Shown here: piece by piece, positions 16,565-24,292 of the stretch
How positions within the stretch are numbered: the stretch's first letter is position 1
How the letters are laid out: each line of letters begins with the position of its first letter
DNA from: Parcubacteria group bacterium
GTDB taxonomy: Bacteria > Patescibacteriota > Patescibacteriia > Patescibacteriales > GWC2-42-12
Assembly (NCBI GenBank): GCA_016188785.1
Contig: JACPHD010000029.1
Span: 1 to 50,281, forward strand
Reading direction: 5' to 3'
DNA: 50,281 bases
Position numbers and translations under genes: made by a program
Notes under the pieces: model-generated
The model's database searches: none
Seen by the model: the letters and a program-made list of their open reading frames with translations, nothing else
Told to the model about the DNA's origin: nothing

Positions 16565-17920
16565 ATGCCAAACAAACTCCAAACCATCTATGCTTGTTCA
16601 AATTGCGGCGCCCAGTTTCCAAAATGGAGCGGGCGCTGCTTAGAATGCGGCGGCTGGGGCAGCTTAGAGATGCAAACGGTTGATCAAAAAAGCGCGGCCA
16701 AGGCCATAACCGTAAGCCCGGCGGAAATAATTGATTTATCTAAAATTTCCAGGCTAACTAGTCAGGCCGCGAGATTAAGCACCGGCCTGGGCGAAATTGA
16801 TCGCGTTTTAGGAGGCGGCCTTATGCCCGGCTCGCTCATCCTTTTAGGCGGCGAACCAGGCATCGGCAAATCAACTTTAGTGGCGCAAATTGCCGCTAAA
16901 CTTAACACTGAAGTAATTTACGTGAGCGGCGAAGAATCGGCCGGCCAAATTAAAGATCGTTTTGATCGGCTGAAAATTAAAACAGATAAAATTAAATTTT
17001 TAAGCGAAACTAATGTAGAAAAAATTTTAGCTGCCCTTAAGCAAGAACAGCCGACCTTAACAATTATTGATTCAATTCAAACGGTTTATTCAGCCGCCGT
17101 GCCCTCGGAGGCCGGCAGCCTTAATCAAATCCGCGCCAGCGCGGTAAATTTTTTGGAGATTGCCAAAAAAAATAATTTGCCGATTATTTTAATCGGGCAT
17201 ATTACTAAAGACGGCCTCTTAGCCGGCCCCAAATCACTGGAGCATATCGTTGACACTGTTATTTATTTAGCCAGTGAAAAAACTCATGGTTACCGGATTC
17301 TTAGAACGACTAAAAATCGCTTCGGTTCAATCAACGAAATCGGCATTTTTGAAATGACCTCAAGCGGCTTTAAAGAAATAGCCAACCCTTCAGCAGTTTT
17401 CATAGAAGCCGGCCAAAATTTTACCGGCTCGGTCATCAGCTGCGTGATGGAGGGGACGCGGCCGTTTTTAATTGAAGTCCAGGCCCTGGTTACAAAAACC
17501 GTCTTCGGCTATCCGCAGAGAAAAGCCTCGGGCTTTGACTTAAACCGCCTGTCAGTTTTAATCGCGGTTTTAACTAAGCGCGCCGGCCTGAATTTAAATA
17601 ACCAGGATGTCATCTTAAACGTAGCCGGCGGCCTACGTATTAGCGACCCGAACTTGGATTTAGCCGTTTGTCTGGCCATTGCTTCTTCGCGTTTAAACCA
17701 AATTGTTGAAAATAAAATAGTGGTTTTGGGCGAAGTCGGTTTGGGCGGCGAAGTCAGGCCGGTAGCCAAGCTTGAACAGAAAATAAGCGAGGCGGAAAGA
17801 TTAGACTTTACCCAAGCTATTATTCCGGCCGGTGAATATAACTCCAAAAAAATCAAGCTGATTAAAATAAAAAATATTAAAGAGATGGTAAAATTCATAA
17901 CTAGTGCAACACTAACTTAA
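16565..17920 (+). CDS. radA: DNA repair protein RadA/Sms
   Basis: 451 residues from the ATG at 16565; a longer in-frame start at 16517 lies in repeat sequence. The N-terminal zinc finger has CSNC and CLEC pairs, the RecA-like core has Walker A GGEPGIGKST, the RadA-specific KNRFG motif follows, and the C terminus is a Lon-like domain. RadA is a branch-migration helicase acting with RecA in recombination. The C-terminal codons ATLT and stop lie in one arm of an 18-bp inverted repeat, so the end of the protein may have been shaped by that repeat. Confidence 0.96.
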   Translation: MPNKLQTIYACSNCGAQFPKWSGRCLECGGWGSLEMQTVDQKSAAKAITVSPAEIIDLSKISRLTSQAARLSTGLGEIDRVLGGGLMPGSLILLGGEPGIGKSTLVAQIAAKLNTEVIYVSGEESAGQIKDRFDRLKIKTDKIKFLSETNVEKILAALKQEQPTLTIIDSIQTVYSAAVPSEAGSLNQIRASAVNFLEIAKKNNLPIILIGHITKDGLLAGPKSLEHIVDTVIYLASEKTHGYRILRTTKNRFGSINEIGIFEMTSSGFKEIANPSAVFIEAGQNFTGSVISCVMEGTRPFLIEVQALVTKTVFGYPQRKASGFDLNRLSVLIAVLTKRAGLNLNNQDVILNVAGGLRISDPNLDLAVCLAIASSRLNQIVENKIVVLGEVGLGGEVRPVAKLEQKISEAERLDFTQAIIPAGEYNSKKIKLIKIKNIKEMVKFITSATLT

Positions 17921-17978
17921 TTCTGGCTATCTTCACTAATAAGCATTGTTTGATGGACAAAATTAAGTTAGTGCTGCA
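17905..17978. terminator. Inverted repeat between convergent radA and recG
   Basis: Arms 17905-17922 and 17961-17978 match at 17 of 18 positions around a 38-nt loop. The left arm contains the radA stop. It sits between two convergent genes, where a two-way terminator is expected, but there is no strong T-run, so termination is inference. Confidence 0.5.
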
Positions 17979-17994
17979 CGAGCCGGCTATAATT

Positions 17995-20091
17995 CTATTC
18001 CAAATGCACCATTTTTTCCCACTGGCCTAATTTTTCTTTTAAGCCCGGCCATTTATTTAAAAACGGATCAATCTGCATTAGTTTCGCGGCCTGCTCTTTC
18101 GCCTGTTTCATTAAAGCATAATCAAACAGCGAAGCTATTTTAAGCTCAGGAAAGCCTTTTTGCTCAAGGCCATAAACCTGGCCGGGCCCGCGGAACTTTA
18201 AATCCAGCCTAGCCAGCTCAAAGCCGTCCGCCGAGTTAACCAGCGCCTGCAGCCTTGCCAGGGTTGGCGGCGACTGGCTGTCGGTAAAAAGAAAACAATA
18301 AGATTGGTGAAGACTGCGGCCGACCCGGCCCCTGAATTGGTGACTTTGCGCCAGGCCGAAACGATCCGCGCCTTCAATCATCATAACTGAAGCGTTGGGC
18401 GCGTCCAGGCCCACTTCCACCACCGAAGTAGCCACCAAAATCTTTATTTTATTATCTAAAAATTCCCGCATAATTTTTTCTTTTTCCTCGGCTTTAAGCC
18501 GGCCATGCAGTTTACCGATGGCTAAATCAGGGAAGACTATTTTATCCAGCTTTTCATGTTCGGCCTCCACCGATTTTACGCCCAACTTATCGGAAATATC
18601 AATTAACGGGCAAACAACGAAAACCTGCCGCCCGGCTTTTACCTGCGCCCGGATAAATTCATAAGCCTGAGCGCGGCTTTCTTCCGACACCACTTTAGTA
18701 ATAATTTTCTGGCGGTCTTTAGGCAGCTGATTGATCACGGACAGATCCAAGTCGCCATACAAAGCTAAAGCTAAACTGCGCGGGATCGGCGTGGCCGTCA
18801 GGGATAATAAATGCGGCGTCAAATTATCACCGCTTTTTTCTAAGAGCGCCTGCCTCTGCTCCACGCCGAATCGGTGCTGTTCATCAATCACGGCCAGCGC
18901 TAAATTTTTAAATTTAATATCTTCCTGAATTAAAGCATGAGTGCCGATAATAATATCAGCGTCATCAACTATATTTTTCGCATTTAATTTTATTGTTTGG
19001 TTATTGAAATTTGAGATTTTATTGGTAATTGGTAATTGGTAATTGGTAATTTCTTTTTGGTTTCTGGTTACCAATCCCACCTTAATACCAAAATTTTCCA
19101 GCAACCGGCAGACCGTGTCATAATGCTGTTTAGCCAAAATTTCCGTGGGCGCCATTAAAACCGCTTGCTGGTTATTAAGCGCTACATTTAACATGGCGAT
19201 AATTACCACTATGGTTTTGCCGCTACCCACATCGCCTTCGAGCAATCTGGACATGGGCCGATCTTTTTCCAGGTCGCGCAAAATTTCCCAAGCCGCTTTT
19301 CTTTGCGCGTCCGTCAGTTTAAACGGCAGGCTATTTACGAATTTTCTGGTTTCCGGCTCATGAAATTTAATCGCCGGCGACCGGCTCAGGCTTAACTTTC
19401 GCTTGGCCAATTGCGCCTCTAGTTGAATTAAAAAAAGCTCATCAAAGGCTAAGCGCTCGCGAGCTTTTTTTATGTCCGGATTATTTTTAGGAAAATGAAT
19501 TTTATTGATGGCCTCGGCCAGATTTATCAGTTTAACATCATATCTTACTTCTAACGGCAGCCAGTCTTGAACGCGCGCCGCCAAACCGATAACCTGTTTA
19601 ACTAAAAATCTTACCTGCTTATGAGTTAGATTGGCGGTCAAATGATAATTCGGCACTAACCCCTGAGTATGAATCGTGCCCAGATTAACCTTCTCGTACA
19701 CCGGCGAGCTCATCATTAAGCCCCCATAATCATCTTCCACCTTGCCGGCCAAGGACACTTTATCGCCCACTTTAAGCAGTCGGGCGATGAACGGCTGATT
19801 AAACCAGATAACTTTTAAAGTTTCCGTGCCGTCGCTTACTAAAGCCTCGGTAATATTCATTTTGCGGCGCGGACTGCGCTTATTTTGAATCAGTTCAATC
19901 TGGCCGACCACGTTAGCGCTCCTGCCGGCTTGCAGTTTAGCGATTGGCGTCAGATTAGTAAAGTCGTCATAGCGGAAAGGAAAATAAAATAACAAATCGC
20001 GCACCGTGGCCACGCCCAATTTTTTCAGCTTTTTAGCCGCGCTCGCGCCTACGCGGTTAATATTGATAATATCTGTATTTAAAGCGAGCAT
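17995..20091 (-). CDS. recG: ATP-dependent DNA helicase RecG
   Basis: 698 residues, the normal family length. The N-terminal wedge/OB domain has VVGQIELIQNKRS, followed by SF2 motifs: Walker A LEGDVGSGKT, motif II DEQHRFGVEQR, motif III SLTATPIPR and motif VI QFRGRVGRS. The C-terminal FRGPGQVYGLEQKG block is typical. RecG regresses stalled forks and unwinds R-loops and Holliday junctions. A heptamer array inserts residues such as NYQLPITN near position 350, between the Walker A and DEQH helicase motifs, apparently in a tolerated loop. Confidence 0.96.
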   Translation of the reverse strand: MLALNTDIININRVGASAAKKLKKLGVATVRDLLFYFPFRYDDFTNLTPIAKLQAGRSANVVGQIELIQNKRSPRRKMNITEALVSDGTETLKVIWFNQPFIARLLKVGDKVSLAGKVEDDYGGLMMSSPVYEKVNLGTIHTQGLVPNYHLTANLTHKQVRFLVKQVIGLAARVQDWLPLEVRYDVKLINLAEAINKIHFPKNNPDIKKARERLAFDELFLIQLEAQLAKRKLSLSRSPAIKFHEPETRKFVNSLPFKLTDAQRKAAWEILRDLEKDRPMSRLLEGDVGSGKTIVVIIAMLNVALNNQQAVLMAPTEILAKQHYDTVCRLLENFGIKVGLVTRNQKEITNYQLPITNKISNFNNQTIKLNAKNIVDDADIIIGTHALIQEDIKFKNLALAVIDEQHRFGVEQRQALLEKSGDNLTPHLLSLTATPIPRSLALALYGDLDLSVINQLPKDRQKIITKVVSEESRAQAYEFIRAQVKAGRQVFVVCPLIDISDKLGVKSVEAEHEKLDKIVFPDLAIGKLHGRLKAEEKEKIMREFLDNKIKILVATSVVEVGLDAPNASVMMIEGADRFGLAQSHQFRGRVGRSLHQSYCFLFTDSQSPPTLARLQALVNSADGFELARLDLKFRGPGQVYGLEQKGFPELKIASLFDYALMKQAKEQAAKLMQIDPFLNKWPGLKEKLGQWEKMVHLE
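19021..19050. repeat. In-frame heptamer array in recG
   Basis: Four and a bit tandem copies of ATTGGTA within the recG helicase domain. The translated peptide contains the period-7 words NYQLPIT. The reading frame is kept. Confidence 0.85.
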
Positions 20092-20274
20092 AGTCTTATT
20101 TTAGCAAAAAGAACAACCGCCCCAGAATTAGTTAGGCGCAGTTCCAACTTTTTCTTTATAGTAATGCAAATTATGAATTTATTTTATCAAAAAATCAAAC
20201 AAAAAGAAAGCCGCCTTTATAAGGCCTAAAAATATTGTAAACGAATTACATAAAAGAAAAAAATATGATATTAT

Positions 20275-20280
20275 TATAAT
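20275..20280 (+). promoter_or_regulatory. -10 box of propeller dehydrogenase gene
   Basis: TATAAT lies 16 nt before the ATG at 20297, implying a leader of only about 10 nt. No convincing -35 was seen. A short GCCTT/AAGGC hairpin lies upstream at about 20213-20225. Confidence 0.35.
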
Positions 20281-20296
20281 GTGAGAGTCTCAATGT

Positions 20297-21472
20297 ATGA
20301 AAAGAATTATCTTGGCTATTGCCGGAGTAATTAGTGGCGCCACAATCGTTTGGGCCGGCGTGTTTTATTGGAACAACTTAAGAGGCGTTTGGCCGGCTAT
20401 TAAAGAACCGCGGCAAAAAATTGAAGATTCCTTTACGGCCGCTCCTGAAAACGGGCCGCTGGCTTTACCGGTCGGCTTCTCTATTTCTGTTTTCGCGAAA
20501 AATCTGTCCGGAGCCAGAGTACTGCTTTTTGATAATAAAGGCAACCTCTGGGTAAGCCAGCCGGCGCAAGGCGCGGTTTCTCTTTTAGAAATAGAAAATG
20601 GCCGGGTAATAAAGCAAAGCGCCGTTTTCAGCGGCCTTAATAACCCGCACGGCTTAGCCTTTAATCCTGATGACGCCTCTGCCCTTTATATCGCCGAGGA
20701 AAATAAAATTTCCAAAACCGCTGTTTATGGAGAAGAAAAAAACTTAAAAAAAATAATTGACTTGCCGGCCGGCGGCGGCCATTTCACGCGCACCATAGGC
20801 TTCGGGCCGGATAAACGGCTTTATGTCTCCATCGGTTCAAGTTGTAATGTCTGCGATGAAAAAGACCGCCGCCGCGCCAAAATATTTAGTATGAATAAAG
20901 ACGGCCGTGATTTTAAAGAATTTGCTCAAGGACTGCGCAATTCGGTATTTTTTACCTGGCATCCCGAGACAAAAAAGATGTGGGCCACGGAAATGGGCCG
21001 CGATCTTATCGGCGATGATATCCCGCCGGATGAAATCAATATCATAGAAGCAGGCAAAAATTACGGCTGGCCGGATTGTTACGGTAAAAATATTTCCGAT
21101 CCTTTCAGTAAAAATATTCCGGCAAATCTCTGCGCCACGCGCGCGCCCAGCTATATTGATATCCAGGCCCACTCCGCTCCCTTAGGCCTCGCTTTTATTC
21201 CTCAACAGGGCTGGCCCGAAGATTACCAAAATAATTTATTAGTCGCTTATCATGGCTCCTGGAACCGAAGCATTCCCACCGGCTATAAAATCGTCAGGTA
21301 CAGATTAGATGAAAAAGGAAATATGCTGGGCGCGGAAGATTTTATCAGCGGCTGGTTAAAAAATAACGAAGTATCAGGCCGGCCGGTTGACATTATCATT
21401 CAGCCTGATGGCGCCATGTATATTTCGGACGATAAAGCCGGCGTAATCTATCGCGTTACGTATAAAAAATAG
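20297..21472 (+). CDS. PQQ-dependent sugar dehydrogenase-like beta-propeller
   Basis: 391 residues. A signal anchor at about 4-25 is followed by a six-bladed glucose/sorbosone dehydrogenase (GSDH) type domain. Diagnostic stretches are NPHGLAFNPD, GGHFTRTIGFGPD, SCNVCDEKDRRRAKIF, WATEMGRDLIGDDIPPDEIN and NYGWPDCYGK. Relatives oxidise aldoses with PQQ, but no PQQ biosynthesis or acceptor genes are in the window, so it may use scavenged PQQ or act only as a binding protein. It stands alone on the plus strand. Confidence 0.85.
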   Translation: MKRIILAIAGVISGATIVWAGVFYWNNLRGVWPAIKEPRQKIEDSFTAAPENGPLALPVGFSISVFAKNLSGARVLLFDNKGNLWVSQPAQGAVSLLEIENGRVIKQSAVFSGLNNPHGLAFNPDDASALYIAEENKISKTAVYGEEKNLKKIIDLPAGGGHFTRTIGFGPDKRLYVSIGSSCNVCDEKDRRRAKIFSMNKDGRDFKEFAQGLRNSVFFTWHPETKKMWATEMGRDLIGDDIPPDEINIIEAGKNYGWPDCYGKNISDPFSKNIPANLCATRAPSYIDIQAHSAPLGLAFIPQQGWPEDYQNNLLVAYHGSWNRSIPTGYKIVRYRLDEKGNMLGAEDFISGWLKNNEVSGRPVDIIIQPDGAMYISDDKAGVIYRVTYKK

Positions 21473-21564
21473 GCTGCGAGCAATCAAGCCCTAGAGACAA
21501 AAAAACATAACCATTTTAAATGTGGACGCAGAAGGATTCGGACCTTCGACCTCTCCGATGCTTG

Positions 21565-21672
21565 CCCCGTTAAATAGTTATGGTGGGTGATGCTGGATTT
21601 GAACCAGCGGCCTCGTCGATGTGAACGACGCGCTCTAACCAACTGAGCTAATCACCCATAAATTTAACGGGG
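21565..21672. repeat. 11-bp inverted repeat flanking nested tRNA-Val
   Basis: 21565-21575 (CCCCGTTAAAT) and 21662-21672 (ATTTAACGGGG) are perfect 11-bp inverted repeats. They flank tRNA-Val with only 5 and 4 nt between. The pair would form a stem continuing from the outer tRNA anticodon arm. The arm words also occur in the palindrome at 138-171. Confidence 0.9.
21581..21657 (-). tRNA. tRNA-Val (CAC)
   Basis: A complete 77-nt tRNA including encoded CCA: acceptor GGGTGAT/ATCACCC, D-arm GCTC/GAGC, anticodon arm CGTCG-TTCACAT-CGACG (anticodon CAC), variable AGGCC, T-arm GCTGG-TTCAAAT-CCAGC, discriminator A. All stems pair. The D-arm region is identical to that of the outer tRNA. The gene lies wholly within the outer tRNA's anticodon loop. 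Confidence 0.95.
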
Positions 21673-21715
21673 TAAAAACGGAGCGCTCTAACCAACTGAG
21701 CTATGCGTCCAAAAT

Positions 21716-22129
21716 TTATTTTCCCGCCTTGTCCAGCGCTAAATTAACCAATCTATCCGCCAGCTTATTTTTTTCTCGCGAGACATACTTAAAAACAACT
21801 TTTTTAAAGCCTAGAGAAAGATTATATGCCTGAACAAACAAAGGCGCAAGAACTTTGTCTTTAACCCGGTATTCGCGATTTAACTGCTTAACCACCAGCT
21901 CGCTATCTAAAAAAACCGCCAGCTCAACGCCGCCCAGTTCTTTAGCTTTAGCCAAACCGACGATTAGGGCTTTATATTCGGCCTGATTATTAGTAGTCTG
22001 GCCGATATATTGAGAAATTTCCGCCACAGCTCTGCCCTGCTCGTCAAAAATAACCGCGCCAATGCCGGCCGGACCCGGATTGCCGCGCGCCCCGCCGTCA
22101 GTAAAGAGTGTTAATCTATTACATTGCAT
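21716..22129 (-). CDS. rnhA: Ribonuclease HI family protein
   Basis: 137 residues from the ATG at 22129; the longer ORF to 22246 runs through repeat sequence and gives an unnatural N terminus. Catalytic carboxylates are in LFTDGGARGNPG (Asp), NNQAEYKAL (Glu), VFLDSELVV (Asp) and KLADRLVNLALD (Asp). It cleaves the RNA strand of RNA-DNA hybrids. The basic handle of E. coli RNase HI is absent, as in many minimal forms. The stop is 5 nt before the outer tRNA 5' end, so gene and tRNAs may share a transcript. Confidence 0.92.
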   Translation of the reverse strand: MQCNRLTLFTDGGARGNPGPAGIGAVIFDEQGRAVAEISQYIGQTTNNQAEYKALIVGLAKAKELGGVELAVFLDSELVVKQLNREYRVKDKVLAPLFVQAYNLSLGFKKVVFKYVSREKNKLADRLVNLALDKAGK

Positions 22130-22139
22130 AAATAAATAT

Positions 22140-22330
22140 GAATAATGTAAAATGTAAATATCAAAATGAAAAATGACAAGGCAAAATTTAAAATTACAAA
22201 TAACAAATTTCAAACAATCTCTAAATTCTAATTTGCTAATTTCCAAAAAAACTTAATTTTTTAGTATTTGTTATTTAGAATTTGTTTGACTTTGCATTTT
22301 AAACTGTCATTTTTAACTTTGATTTTTTAA
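22140..22330. repeat. Compound heptad element upstream of rnhA
   Basis: An ATTACAA-type element (about 22188-22290) lies inside a second dyad whose outer arms are AAAATGAAAAATGACA and TGTCATTTTTAACTTTG. The same outer arms recur at 46660-46860 upstream of uppS. It fills the spacer between recJ and rnhA. Confidence 0.75.
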
Positions 22331-22332
22331 CT

Positions 22333-24066
22333 TTAAATTATTGCATTCTTAATATCCACAATTTTCATCTGCGCGCTTTTACGCCCGTTAAACTCATTAA
22401 ACTCCAAATAATAAACCGCGTCAATTTTATCCCCAATTTTAAAATCTTTATAATTTTCCGCCTGGCCAAAAGCCACGGCCCAAATCGCGCCAAACCTGAA
22501 TTTAATATGCTGGGCCTCGGCGCCCATGCTTATTTTATCCATGATAGCCAGCCCGCGGCTTAAAAATTTCGGCCGCTCATTATCCTGGCCGAAAGGCTCA
22601 AATTTTTCCAGCTCTTCTAATAATTCATCGGCAATATCCGCCAAATCAATCTGGGCCTCAATTAAAATTTTCGGCGTTAGTTCAACTCCGTCTAAATCCT
22701 GGCCAGCGATTTTTTTCATTTCCCGGGTAAATTCGGCTAACACTTCGCGGCTTTTTAAAGTAAAGCCGCAGGCCGCCGCGTGGCCGCCGAATTTTTCCAA
22801 ATAGCGGCTGGAGCTTTCAATCGCCTGCATAATATTAAATTCGCTAATGCTTCGGCCCGAGCCTTTTATTTCGTTTTTTATTTTAGTGATGGCTAAAACC
22901 GGCCGGCCGTATTCATCGCATAATCGTCCGGCCACCAATCCGACCACTCCTTCCGGCCAGGCAGTTTCTTCGCTTTCAGCGGCAAGATTGGGTGAACAAA
23001 CTACTAAAATTTTGTCGCCGGCCATTTTTTCTTTAATAATCTGCCGGCAATAATCAGTTATAGCTTCGGTAATCTTTTGCCTTTCGCCGTTTTTTAGGTT
23101 TAATTTTTTGGCGATGGCCTGCGCTTCGCCGCGGTCTTTAGTAATTAACAGCTCATAAGCCGTATTGGCATGATCCAGCCGGCCGGCCGAATTCAATCTC
23201 GGAGAAATTTGCCAGCCGATAGCAAGCGCGTTTATTTTTTTATTTGAATTACCGTTGGCTTGGGCCGTTTTTACGAGCTCGGCGATGCCCAGCCGTTTCC
23301 GCTGATTGATTATTTTTAAGCCTCGGCTGACTAAAGTCCGGTTTTCGCCCAGTAAGCTCACCAGGTCGGCCACCGTGCCGATAGCGGCCAGATCCAAGAT
23401 TTTTTCCGCCAGCTTATTTTTTAACGGCTCGTCTAACTTGGAAAGTTCAATCAGGCCTTGGGCGAATTTAAAAGCCACGCCCACGCCAGCCAAGCTTTTA
23501 TAAGGATAAGCTTCGGCCTTAGGATTGATAATTAAACAATCAGGCCAGTCGCTCGGTTCCGGCGGCGGCTCATGATGATCGGTAATAATTAGGTCTATCC
23601 CCAAACTTTTAGCATAAGCCGCTTCGGCTTTATTTCTTATGCCGTTATCTACTGTAATTATTAGCTTGGCTCCGCTTTTAACCAACTCGGCAATGGCTTT
23701 CTTATTTAAGCCATAGCCTTCACTGGCCCGGCCCGGAATATAAACCCTGGTTTTAGCTTTAAAAATATTTAAAATTTCAATTAAAGTAGCCGTAGCGGTT
23801 ACGCCGTCAGCGTCATAATCGCCGTAAACCACTATTAAATTTTGTTCTTTAATGTGTTTAATGACTAAAGCCGCGGCCGCGGCCATGTTTTTAAATAAAA
23901 ACGGATCAGACAGTCTAATTTTATCCGGCTGAAAAAAAACTTCAATCCGGCCTTTATCAATTAAGCCCCGATTAAAAAGCAACTGCAGTATAATTTTATT
24001 ATACTCAGGATTTTTTTTAATAAAATCAGCCGTGGCTAACGGCATTAATTTCCATTGATTGGCCAT
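22333..24066 (-). CDS. recJ: Single-stranded-DNA exonuclease RecJ
   Basis: 577 residues, typical length. DHH-family motifs are present: VVYGDYDADGVTATA (motif I), IITVDNG (motif II), IITDHHEPP (DHH motif III) and SAGRLDHANTA (motif IV), with the DHHA1 GGHAAACGFTL block and a C-terminal OB region. It degrades ssDNA 5' to 3' using Mn/Mg and feeds recombination and mismatch repair. It lies just downstream of a 31-codon membrane-peptide gene. Confidence 0.96.
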   Translation of the reverse strand: MANQWKLMPLATADFIKKNPEYNKIILQLLFNRGLIDKGRIEVFFQPDKIRLSDPFLFKNMAAAAALVIKHIKEQNLIVVYGDYDADGVTATATLIEILNIFKAKTRVYIPGRASEGYGLNKKAIAELVKSGAKLIITVDNGIRNKAEAAYAKSLGIDLIITDHHEPPPEPSDWPDCLIINPKAEAYPYKSLAGVGVAFKFAQGLIELSKLDEPLKNKLAEKILDLAAIGTVADLVSLLGENRTLVSRGLKIINQRKRLGIAELVKTAQANGNSNKKINALAIGWQISPRLNSAGRLDHANTAYELLITKDRGEAQAIAKKLNLKNGERQKITEAITDYCRQIIKEKMAGDKILVVCSPNLAAESEETAWPEGVVGLVAGRLCDEYGRPVLAITKIKNEIKGSGRSISEFNIMQAIESSSRYLEKFGGHAAACGFTLKSREVLAEFTREMKKIAGQDLDGVELTPKILIEAQIDLADIADELLEELEKFEPFGQDNERPKFLSRGLAIMDKISMGAEAQHIKFRFGAIWAVAFGQAENYKDFKIGDKIDAVYYLEFNEFNGRKSAQMKIVDIKNAII

Positions 24067-24076
24067 AGCTTAAAAA

Positions 24077-24172
24077 TTAAAAAAACCCGCCCAAGGTCCA
24101 GGCGATCATGGAAAAAATCACCATGACGCTGATAATGGTCCAGATAATTTTATATACTGACTTTTTTTTCAT
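24077..24172 (-). CDS. 31-residue single-pass membrane peptide
   Basis: ATG at 24170-24172, stop TAA at 24077-24079. The product has a Lys-rich start (MKKKSVYK), then about 23 hydrophobic residues with IIWTIISVMVIFSM and a WTLGGFF end. It is too short for default gene finding. The composition and single-helix pattern match small membrane peptides that I have seen often beside housekeeping genes in Patescibacteria, but no function is known to me. It sits 10 nt before the recJ start and is probably translated from the same mRNA. Confidence 0.6.
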   Translation of the reverse strand: MKKKSVYKIIWTIISVMVIFSMIAWTLGGFF

Positions 24173-24185
24173 AAAATATTTTCTT

Positions 24186-24288
24186 TAATTTTCAATTTAC
24201 AATAACCAATTTTCAAATTGAAAATTATAGCATTGATTCGCCAGCTGGCGAATTGTTTGAGAATTGAAAATTGAGAATTGAAAATTTT
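24186..24288. repeat. Heptad element with GC-rich palindrome
   Basis: TTTTCAA words on the left, GAAAATT/GAGAATT words on the right, and a perfect 18-bp palindrome ATTCGCCAG-CTGGCGAAT at 24236-24253 near the centre. It lies between lepA and the small membrane-peptide gene. Confidence 0.8.
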
Positions 24289-24292
24289 TTCT

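Larger units (their letters stand above)
21521..21710 (-). tRNA. tRNA interrupted in the anticodon loop (possible Lys-UUU)
   Basis: Outer tRNA in two parts. The 5' part begins at 21710: acceptor GGACGCA, D-arm GCTC/GAGC, anticodon 5' stem CTCCG (21679-21683). The 3' part holds stem CGGAG (21553-21557), a 5-nt variable loop, T-arm GAAGG/CCTTC and acceptor TGCGTCC, then A and CA. Both stems pair perfectly across 121 nt of loop containing a whole tRNA-Val. If 21558-21671 were removed, the loop would read TTTTTAC, giving anticodon TTT (Lys). The T-loop reads TCCGAAT, with C instead of T at position 55, and CCA is not fully encoded. It may be functional after splicing, or a broken gene. Confidence 0.7.

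Noticed and set aside
19021-19050. Possible CRISPR-like array
   Set aside because: Units are 7 bp with no spacers, inside coding sequence. No cas gene is present anywhere in the window.
20297-21472. Active PQQ glucose dehydrogenase
   Set aside because: Only family-level similarity is visible and no PQQ synthesis genes are present, so I kept the call at 'like'.
21558-21671. Group I intron in the outer tRNA
   Set aside because: The insertion is about 114 nt and is almost wholly a tRNA plus short inverted repeats. There is no room for a group I core or an endonuclease.
21521-21710. Outer tRNA read as tRNA-Ala(UGC) using the 3' GCAT as part of the loop
   Set aside because: The acceptor has A3-U70 rather than the G3-U70 pair that marks tRNA-Ala.
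22130-22246. Longer RNase HI N terminus
   Set aside because: It would be translated from a heptad element and gives a Phe/Ile/Tyr-rich tail absent from the family.
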